A stretch of DNA of 58,096 bases from Selenomonas sp. (GTDB lineage: Bacteria; Bacillota_C; Negativicutes; Selenomonadales; Selenomonadaceae), in the NCBI RefSeq assembly GCF_024699275.1, contig NZ_JAILPX010000143.1:1-58096 (forward strand). The letters are read 5' to 3'. The notes beneath the pieces were generated by a model, which worked only from the letters and a program-made list of their open reading frames with translations, had not been told where the DNA came from and did not search any database. Below are positions 52,720 through 58,096 of the stretch, piece after piece (within the stretch, counting starts at the first letter, position 1; each line of letters opens with the position of its first letter). The position numbers and the translations under genes are program-made.

Positions 52720-53463
52720 ATGAAACGTGTATCCGTGGAGCTGATTCCCCGTGATGAGGAAACCTTGCGCGGCGAGTTACAGCTTCTTAAGCAGTACGAG
52801 GGCAAGATTGACGTCATCAATATTCCGGATTTATTGCGGTTTGATACCCGCAGCTGGGAAGGTTCGGCCATTGCGCAGGAGTATTTTGTTGCATCCATGC
52901 CCCATATTCGGGCTATGGACATTGACCTGGATAAAGAGCTGCCCATGAAGGATTATTTGCGGGAAAAGGGCATTAAGGAAGTATTGGTGGTCCAGGGGGA
53001 TCCTCCGCAACGAATGACCCATGAGGTGTATCCTACGGAATCCACAGATGTTATTCGCAAGTTCCGGCAGGAAATGCCTGAGGTCAAGGTTTATGCAGGC
53101 ATTGATCAGTACCGCAGCTCCATGCGTCATGAGCTTTATCGTACCCGCCGCAAGGTGCAGGCAGGGGCAGCGGGCTTTTTTACCCAGCCGTTCTTTGATT
53201 TGCGGCTTTTATCCATCTATATGGATATGCTGGATGGGTTGGATGTCTACTGGGGCGTGTCACCGGTGGTGACGGCAGCTTCGCAGAGCTATTGGGAACG
53301 TAAGAATAATGTCATTTTCCCTAAGCGCTTTACGCCGAACATGGAATGGAGTGTGGATTTCTCCCGCCAGGTCATGGATTTGGCAGGTAAGCAGGATGCC
53401 AATGTTTATCTGATGCCGATAAAGACTGGTTTGGAAGAGTACTTGGCAGGTGTGCTGGCTTGA
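52720..53463 (+). CDS. Methylenetetrahydrofolate reductase-like protein (divergent MetF family)
   Basis: The 247-residue TIM-barrel protein resembles MetF flavoenzymes, which reduce methylene-tetrahydrofolate to methyl-tetrahydrofolate. Equivalents of the catalytic Glu (VSVELIP) and folate-binding Asp (LVVQGDPP) are visible, as is AGAAGFFTQPFFD. It is about 40 residues shorter than E. coli MetF, and the usual GYPE-type loop reads YAGIDQY. This suggests a shorter subfamily or altered partner use. ATG 52720 has GGAGG six bases upstream; an in-frame ATG at 52684 lacks a site and lies near the promoter start point. No other folate gene is adjacent. Confidence 0.75.
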   Translation: MKRVSVELIPRDEETLRGELQLLKQYEGKIDVINIPDLLRFDTRSWEGSAIAQEYFVASMPHIRAMDIDLDKELPMKDYLREKGIKEVLVVQGDPPQRMTHEVYPTESTDVIRKFRQEMPEVKVYAGIDQYRSSMRHELYRTRRKVQAGAAGFFTQPFFDLRLLSIYMDMLDGLDVYWGVSPVVTAASQSYWERKNNVIFPKRFTPNMEWSVDFSRQVMDLAGKQDANVYLMPIKTGLEEYLAGVLA

Positions 53464-53586
53464 TTGCGCGGTTAACCCTTGCAGAATCGCGCCAAGTGGT
53501 GCAGTCTTTTCAGTAAGGCCGTGCCATCCTTTTCGATGTGGAGCGGTGTTTGGTAAAATTTTTCATTGTGTGTAGGAGAGTGAATC

Positions 53587-54429
53587 ATGTTTAAGATTCT
53601 GAAAAAGGAAGAGCTGTCTCCCAGCGTCTTCTCCATGGATATTGAAGCCACTCGGGTGGCAAAAAAATGTCTGGCCGGTCAGTTTATCATTTTGCGGGTG
53701 GATGAGGAAGGTGAGCGCATTCCGCTGACCATTGCGAATTTTGATCGGGAAAAGGGCATCATCAACATCGTGTTTCAGGTTATCGGTGCCTCTACCATGG
53801 CGCTGTCTGCCAAGGAAGCCGGTGATACGATTGTAGATTTTGCTGGTCCTTTGGGGCAGCCGTCTGAGATCAAGAAGTTTGATGGTACGGTGGTTGTCGT
53901 GGGCGGCGGCATCGGTGTAGCGCCCACATTCCCCATTGCCCGGGCGATGAAGGAAGCAGGCAACAAGGTTATTGCCATTATGGGCGCCAAGACCAAGGAC
54001 ATCCTGATTATGGAAAAGGAGATGTCCGAAGTCACCGATGAAATTCTCATCACCACCGATGATGGTTCCCGTGGTATTAAGGGATTCGTTACGTATGCCG
54101 TTCAGGAATTAGTGGACCGTGGGGAAAAGATTGCCCAGATTACGGCTATCGGCCCGGTGATCATGATGAAGAGCGTTGCCGATGCTACCCGTGAACTGGG
54201 GATTCCTACGGTGGTCAGCCTGAACCCCATCATGGTGGATGGCACAGGTATGTGCGGTGGTTGCCGCGTAACCGTGGGCGAGGAAACGAAGTTTGCCTGC
54301 GTAGATGGACCGGAATTTGACGGTCACAAGGTGGATTTCCCTGAACTCATGAGCCGACAGCGCATGTACCGCGATCTGGAGGCTGAGGAAAAAGACCATA
54401 TTTGCCGCATTGGTTTGGGGAGGAAATAA
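53587..54429 (+). CDS. nfnA: NADH-dependent ferredoxin:NADP+ oxidoreductase subunit A (NfnA-like)
   Basis: The 280-residue flavoprotein subunit has a ferredoxin-reductase-type FAD domain (RIPLTIANFD), a NAD-binding domain with VVVVGGGIGVAPTFPIARAM, and a C-terminal [2Fe-2S] site with Asp-Cys-Cys-Cys ligands in VDGTGMCGGCRVTVG and FACVDGPEFDGH (D218, C223, C226, C238). It is the small subunit of the Nfn bifurcating enzyme, coupling NADH, NADP and ferredoxin. Similar sequences are called sulfide dehydrogenase or dihydroorotate-dehydrogenase electron subunits; the NfnB partner 3 bases downstream settles it. TAGGAG precedes ATG. The 123-base gap upstream has no clear gene. Confidence 0.92.
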   Translation: MFKILKKEELSPSVFSMDIEATRVAKKCLAGQFIILRVDEEGERIPLTIANFDREKGIINIVFQVIGASTMALSAKEAGDTIVDFAGPLGQPSEIKKFDGTVVVVGGGIGVAPTFPIARAMKEAGNKVIAIMGAKTKDILIMEKEMSEVTDEILITTDDGSRGIKGFVTYAVQELVDRGEKIAQITAIGPVIMMKSVADATRELGIPTVVSLNPIMVDGTGMCGGCRVTVGEETKFACVDGPEFDGHKVDFPELMSRQRMYRDLEAEEKDHICRIGLGRK

Positions 54430-54432
54430 ACG

Positions 54433-55836
54433 ATGGCTCTGTCTTTGAAAAAACACGAAATGCCGGTGCAGGATCCAAAAGTCCGTGCCCATAACTTTGA
54501 CGAGGTGGCTTTAGGCTACGATGAGGAAACGGCGGTAGCTGAAGCAGAACGCTGCCTGCACTGCAAGGTGCCGCAATGCCGCAAGGGGTGTCCTGTATCG
54601 GTAAATATCCCTGAATTTATTGGCAAGATCAAGGAACGGGATTTTGATGGTGCCATTGAAAAGATAAAGGAATCTAATGCTCTGCCTGCTGTTTGTGGCC
54701 GTGTATGTCCCCAGGAAAATCAGTGTGAAAAGTATTGCGTACTGGCTAAAAAGGGTGAGTCTGTTGGCATTGGTCGTTTAGAACGCTTTGTGGCGGATCG
54801 TTATATGGCGAAGAATGAAGAAGTTAAGCCCATTGCTTACGCTGACGATGCTCAAAAGGTGGCGGTGATAGGTTCTGGCCCTTCGGGTTTGTCCTGTGCT
54901 GGCGATTTAGCCAAGAAGGGATATAAGGTAACGGTGTTTGAAGCCTTGCATAAAGCTGGCGGCGTATTATCCTACGGTATTCCCGAGTTCCGGCTGCCTA
55001 AGGATGGTGTGGTCCAGAAGGAAATCGATAATATTGCTAAATTGGGCGTGAAGTTCGAATTAAACTCTGTGGCTGGCCGTTTGTTTACGGTGGATGAGCT
55101 CATGGAAGAGGAAGGCTTTGATGCGGTATTTATCGGCACTGGCGCCGGACTGCCCCGCTTTCAGGGGATTCCAGGAGAAAGTCTCAGCGGGGTGTATTCT
55201 GCTAATGAATTCCTGACCCGCTGTAACCTTATGAAAGCTTATAAATTCCCAGAATATGCAACGCCCATTAAGATTGGCAAACATGTAGCCGTTATTGGCG
55301 GCGGCAATGTAGCTATGGATGCTGCCCGTACGGCACTGCGGCTCGGTGCAGAGAAGGTATATATCGTTTACCGCCGCAGTGAGGCGGAACTTCCTGCACG
55401 TAAGGAAGAAGTGGAACATGCTAAAGAAGAGGGCATTGAATTCAAGCTCCTCAACAACCCGGTGGAAATTCTTGGGGATGAAAACGGCTGGGTGAACGGC
55501 ATGCGCTGCATTAAGATGGAATTAGGGGAGCCGGATGAATCCGGGCGTCGTCGTCCGGTGGCAATCGCTGGTTCAGAGTTTGATTTGGAAGTGGAAACGG
55601 TTATCGTGTCCATTGGTACGGGGCCGAATCCCATCATTTCCCAGACCACTCCGGGACTGGACACTACGAAACGCGGCAATATTGCTGCAGATGAAGAAAC
55701 CGGTGCAACATCCAAAGAAGGGGTTTTTGCTGGTGGCGATATCGTTACTGGTGCGGCGACGGTTATTCTGGCTATGGGGGCTGGTCGCAAGGCGGCTGCT
55801 GCCATTGATGAGTATCTGCAGAGCAAACGCAAGTAA
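54433..55836 (+). CDS. nfnB: NfnB-like NADPH-dependent oxidoreductase (glutamate synthase small-chain family)
   Basis: The 467-residue protein has an N-terminal cluster domain with cysteines in CLHCKVPQCRKGCPVS and CGRVCPQENQCEKYC for two [4Fe-4S] clusters, then FAD and NADP Rossmann domains (AVIGSGPSGLSCAGDLAKKG; AVIGGGNVAMDAARTALRLG). It forms the bifurcating site with NfnA. Genes of this type are often annotated gltA, but no glutamate synthase large subunit is present, and pairing with nfnA points to Nfn. It lets an anaerobe balance NADPH, NADH and reduced ferredoxin. Confidence 0.93.
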   Translation: MALSLKKHEMPVQDPKVRAHNFDEVALGYDEETAVAEAERCLHCKVPQCRKGCPVSVNIPEFIGKIKERDFDGAIEKIKESNALPAVCGRVCPQENQCEKYCVLAKKGESVGIGRLERFVADRYMAKNEEVKPIAYADDAQKVAVIGSGPSGLSCAGDLAKKGYKVTVFEALHKAGGVLSYGIPEFRLPKDGVVQKEIDNIAKLGVKFELNSVAGRLFTVDELMEEEGFDAVFIGTGAGLPRFQGIPGESLSGVYSANEFLTRCNLMKAYKFPEYATPIKIGKHVAVIGGGNVAMDAARTALRLGAEKVYIVYRRSEAELPARKEEVEHAKEEGIEFKLLNNPVEILGDENGWVNGMRCIKMELGEPDESGRRRPVAIAGSEFDLEVETVIVSIGTGPNPIISQTTPGLDTTKRGNIAADEETGATSKEGVFAGGDIVTGAATVILAMGAGRKAAAAIDEYLQSKRK

Positions 55837-55864
55837 TATTTGAAAAAGAATATATATGTTGGGG

Positions 55865-55905
55865 ATCCACCTTGGCGTGAAGCCGAGGTGGATTTGTCCA
55901 TTTTT
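55865..55905 (+). terminator. Hairpin after nfnB
   Basis: ATCCACCT pairs with AGGTGGAT, extended by GGC / GCC, followed by a T-rich run. Probable terminator with an imperfect T tract. Confidence 0.6.
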
Positions 55906-55956
55906 AATTTAATTTATGTGATTTATAATTTTTAAGCAAGAAGGAACGATTGATTT

Positions 55957-56532
55957 ATGATGAATTTTGCCGCCATTGATTTTGAGACGGCTACGGGTTG
56001 TCGTAATTCGGCCTGCAGTGTGGCCGTTACTGCTGTGGAAGATGGCAAGATGAAGGATGTATACTACACGCTGATTCAGCCTCCAATGAATAAGTACAAT
56101 TATTTCAATGTACAGATTCATGGTATTACGCCTAAGGATACGCAGGGGGCACCTGTTTTTGCGGAAATTTGGCCAGAGCTTAAGCGTCATTTGGAAGGAA
56201 AACTGGTGGTGGCGCACAATGCCCGTTTCGATATGGGGGTATTGAGCGCCTGTCTGGCTGATGCAGGCTTGCGGGCACCGGAGTTTGCCTATTGTGATAC
56301 CGTGGCGATTGCCCGCAAAGCATGGCCCTTTTTGGAAAACCATAAACTGGACACGGTGGGTACGTATTTACAGATTGACTTCCAGCATCATAATGCCATG
56401 GATGATGCGCGGACTTGTGCGGCAATTCCCCTTCATGCCGGGCGGGAGTTGGAAGAGGATTCTTTGGAGTCTTTGGCGAAGAGATTAGGCATAAATATGT
56501 GTGTGTTTGGGAGAAAGGGGTATCGACGATGA
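55957..56532 (+). CDS. DnaQ-like 3'-5' exonuclease (DEDDh)
   Basis: The 191-residue protein is a stand-alone DEDDh exonuclease. The acidic residues are visible: AIDFETATG (Asp8, Glu10), NARFDMGVL and the HNAMDDARTC set. Such proteins trim single strands or RNA or proofread. It is not fused to a polymerase. Two ATGs (55957, 55960) could start it, with AAGAAGGAA upstream. Its stop overlaps the DUF523 start in ATGA. The pairing of the two suggests coupled expression, not a shared function. Confidence 0.88.
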   Translation: MMNFAAIDFETATGCRNSACSVAVTAVEDGKMKDVYYTLIQPPMNKYNYFNVQIHGITPKDTQGAPVFAEIWPELKRHLEGKLVVAHNARFDMGVLSACLADAGLRAPEFAYCDTVAIARKAWPFLENHKLDTVGTYLQIDFQHHNAMDDARTCAAIPLHAGRELEEDSLESLAKRLGINMCVFGRKGYRR

Positions 56533-57026
56533 TTCTGGTAAGTGCCTGTTTGCTGGGCCATAAGGTGAAATTCAGTGGAGGGACGAACACCCATGATTTA
56601 CTGTTGAAGTATAATGAACGGGGCCGGTTTATCGCTGTCTGCCCCGAATGTTTTGCTATGCTTCCCTGTCCCAGACCGGCTATGGAGATACAGAATGGCA
56701 CGGGAAAGAAAGTCCTTTCCGGAAAAGCCCGGGCTATGGATGAGAACGGCATGGATACCACCAAGTATCTGCTGATGGGGGCGGACAAGGTGCTGAAGAT
56801 TGCCGAGGCCTACAATGCGAAGGTGGCCATTCTCAAGGAAGGCAGCCCATCCTGCGGCGTCAAGAAAATACACGGTGGTAACTTTGACGGCAAGAAGATC
56901 AAGGGACAGGGGGTTACCACTGCCCTGCTGCAGAAGCATGGTATTACCGTCTACTCCGAAAAGGACATGACCGTGGGGCGCTTGGAGGAACTTATTGCAG
57001 AAGATGTGAAGCGGGACAGAATTTGA
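56529..57026 (+). CDS. DUF523 family protein
   Basis: This 165-residue protein begins with ILVSACLLGHKVKFSG and has CPECFAMLPCPRPAMEI and the ILKEGSPSCGVKKIHGGNF motif, all hallmarks of DUF523. Conserved cysteines suggest metal or substrate binding; the function is unknown. I chose ATG 56529, overlapping the exonuclease stop, with AAAGGGG upstream. An in-frame start at 56415 would give 38 extra nonconserved residues inside the neighbour. Confidence 0.9.
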   Translation: MILVSACLLGHKVKFSGGTNTHDLLLKYNERGRFIAVCPECFAMLPCPRPAMEIQNGTGKKVLSGKARAMDENGMDTTKYLLMGADKVLKIAEAYNAKVAILKEGSPSCGVKKIHGGNFDGKKIKGQGVTTALLQKHGITVYSEKDMTVGRLEELIAEDVKRDRI

Positions 57027-57074
57027 TTGCTATAATCCCTGGGAATATGGCATAATATCTTTGGAGGGGTTATT

Positions 57075-57881
57075 ATGTCTAATGTGAAGATTGTGTTTTC
57101 GGATATTGACGGGACGGTTTTGACCAGTCAACATGAGGTGACTGGTCAAAATAAGGAGGCTATCCGGAGTCTGGTGGCGCGGGATATTCCTTTTGTACTG
57201 GTGTCGGCGCGGATGCCGGAGGCCATTTATCCCATTACCGATGATATTGGCATAAAGATGCCCATCATCTGTTACAGTGGCGCTTATGTGCTGGACAGAG
57301 AAGGGCAGGAACTGGCCAGCGTCTATATGGAAAAGGATATGGTGCAGCAGCTACTGAGGGATGTTGCTGTAGCTTTTCCTAAGGTGACGGTGAATTTTTA
57401 TAGCGGTCACCAATGGTATGTGACGGATAAGAGCGATGCCCGAGTGTGCCGGGAAGAGGCGATTACCTCGGCCAGTGCGGAACTGGCCGATTTTGATGAG
57501 CTGCTGGCGGGTGGCATACTTCCCCATAAAATTTTGTTGATGGCAGAGCCTGCGGATTGTGCGGCAGCCGAAAAATATTTACAGCAGCATTATCCGCAGT
57601 TCCAGGTAGCTCGTTCCTCGGATATTTTACTGGAAATCATGGACGGGGCCGTGTCCAAGGCAGTGGGCATCGAGGTACTTCTGAAGCATTACGGCTTAGA
57701 TAAGGCGGAGGCCCTTTCCTTTGGCGACAACTACAACGACCTGGCTATGCTGCAGTATACGGGCATGAGTGTAGCTATGGGCAATGCTCCGCAGGATGTG
57801 AAAGCTGTGGCCAAGGCTGTCACAAGCAGTAATAACGACAGCGGTATCGCCGTATTTTTACAGGTGAAAAAAATAATTTAA
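57075..57881 (+). CDS. Cof-type HAD-IIB phosphatase
   Basis: The 268-residue protein has the HAD nucleophile pair FSDIDGT (Asp9, Asp11), motif II Ser in LVSARM, a C2-type cap and the motif III/IV Lys and Asp in LSFGDNYNDLAML. Cof-type phosphatases dephosphorylate sugar phosphates, flavin or pyridoxal phosphates; the substrate is unknown. GGAGGGG precedes ATG. A TG-CATAAT extended -10-like site lies just upstream. A perfect AT hairpin follows the stop. Confidence 0.9.
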   Translation: MSNVKIVFSDIDGTVLTSQHEVTGQNKEAIRSLVARDIPFVLVSARMPEAIYPITDDIGIKMPIICYSGAYVLDREGQELASVYMEKDMVQQLLRDVAVAFPKVTVNFYSGHQWYVTDKSDARVCREEAITSASAELADFDELLAGGILPHKILLMAEPADCAAAEKYLQQHYPQFQVARSSDILLEIMDGAVSKAVGIEVLLKHYGLDKAEALSFGDNYNDLAMLQYTGMSVAMGNAPQDVKAVAKAVTSSNNDSGIAVFLQVKKII

Positions 57882-57902
57882 CTTTTTTTGAAAAAAAGTT
57901 AA
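57878..57902. terminator. AT-only palindrome after the HAD gene
   Basis: A perfect 12-base inverted repeat (TTAACTTTTTTT / AAAAAAAGTTAA) around a single G, overlapping the stop codon. It lacks G-C pairs and a T tract, so it is a weak terminator candidate in either direction. Confidence 0.35.
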
Positions 57903-57910
57903 AAAAGGGG

Positions 57911-57939
57911 TTGCATTATTGCAAAAGATATCGTATAAT
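57911..57939 (+). promoter_or_regulatory. Promoter of the tRNA-Asn/tRNA-Glu genes
   Basis: TTGCAT (57911-57916), a 17-base spacer and a perfect TATAAT (57934-57939). A small TTGGTG / CACCAA hairpin at about 57948-57964 precedes the first tRNA. Confidence 0.8.
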
Positions 57940-57969
57940 AATTTTCGTTGGTGACACACACCAAGGAAT

Positions 57970-58045
57970 TCCCCGATAGTTCAGCCGGTAGAACGGTGGA
58001 CTGTTAATCCATATGTCGCAGGTTCGAATCCTGCTCGGGGAGCCA
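57970..58045 (+). tRNA. tRNA-Asn (anticodon GUU)
   Basis: A full cloverleaf with acceptor TCCCCGA / TCGGGGA, anticodon GTT in GACTGTTAATCC, T arm GCAGGTTCGAATCCTGC, discriminator G and an encoded CCA at 58043-58045. Confidence 0.96.
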
Positions 58046-58046
58046 T

Positions 58047-58096
58047 GGCGCGTTGGTCAAGTGGTTAAGACACCGCCCTTTCACGGCGGCTTCATG
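58047..58096 (+). tRNA. tRNA-Glu (anticodon UUC), cut by the window end
   Basis: It starts GGCGCGTTGGTCAAGTGG one base after tRNA-Asn. The anticodon arm CCGCC / GGCGG encloses CTTTCAC, so the anticodon is TTC (reads GAA/GAG). The variable region begins at the edge; the T arm and 3' end lie outside. Confidence 0.92.

Noticed and set aside
1..58096. CRISPR array, insertion sequence, prophage or integrated element.
   Set aside because: I saw no evenly spaced repeats, transposase, integrase or phage gene, and no attachment duplication at the tRNA genes.

Overview
The window looks like chromosomal DNA of an anaerobic diderm Firmicute of the Negativicutes, most likely Selenomonadaceae; the genus cannot be fixed from sequence alone. 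The evidence is a Firmicutes-style gene set (fur-hemZ-hisS-aspS, recJ-relA, strong GGAGG ribosome sites, many TTG/GTG starts) together with outer-membrane machinery: a TolC-MacA-MacB-like tripartite exporter and a secretin-based Tad/Flp pilus. NfnAB and radical-SAM HemZ fit an anaerobe. No insertion sequence, phage, CRISPR array or replication origin was seen.

Layout. 1-455: 3' end of a 23S rRNA gene, 5S rRNA and two terminators. 466-5787: a secreted glucosaminidase-TPR protein (minus strand), a C-terminal remnant of a GT41 (SPINDLY/OGT-type) glycosyltransferase, a Cache-type chemoreceptor, serine acetyltransferase and an orphan DhaL. 5821-7514: gltX followed by two tRNA-Glu(CUC) genes with their own promoter and terminator. 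7677-11723: a self-contained four-gene unit (promoter to terminator) encoding a small anchored protein, a YgiC-like ATP-grasp ligase, a PEP-hydrolase-like TIM barrel, and a second TIM barrel fused to an AraC DNA-binding domain. 11778-16289: a 2-keto-3-deoxygluconate operon (eda, kdgK, kduI, kduD, kdgT). 16290-18071: recQ, convergent. 18226-22776: the TolC/MacAB exporter. 22793-33667: Tad pilus locus, with the prepilin peptidase divergent from cpaB-cpaC-tadZ-cpaE-tadB-flp-tadE-cpaF-tadC-tadG. 33832-37439: GtrA, a UGM-like flavoprotein and a GT-C-like membrane protein, probably surface glycosylation, then a convergent DUF192 gene. 37854-47349: recJ, relA, fur, hemZ, hisS, aspS. 47429-51350: a small unknown protein, a WecG-type glycosyltransferase, phosphatidylethanolamine synthesis (psd, pssA) and a GT2 enzyme. 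51375-57902: queD-queE, a MetF-like protein, nfnA-nfnB, a DnaQ-like exonuclease, DUF523 and a HAD phosphatase. The window ends with tRNA-Asn and a tRNA-Glu(UUC) cut by the edge.

How the parts fit. The kdu/kdg operon imports and converts uronate-derived keto-sugars to pyruvate and glyceraldehyde-3-phosphate. The unit just upstream carries a regulator whose sensory part resembles a PEP/pyruvate-type TIM-barrel enzyme, so it is a candidate (inferred, untested) sensor of this carbon flow. This unit is the best candidate for an undescribed system here. Cell-surface functions (exporter, pilus, glycosylation, envelope lipid genes) dominate the rest, interspersed with housekeeping genes. Gene functions are from recognised motifs in the translated sequence; no database search was run.
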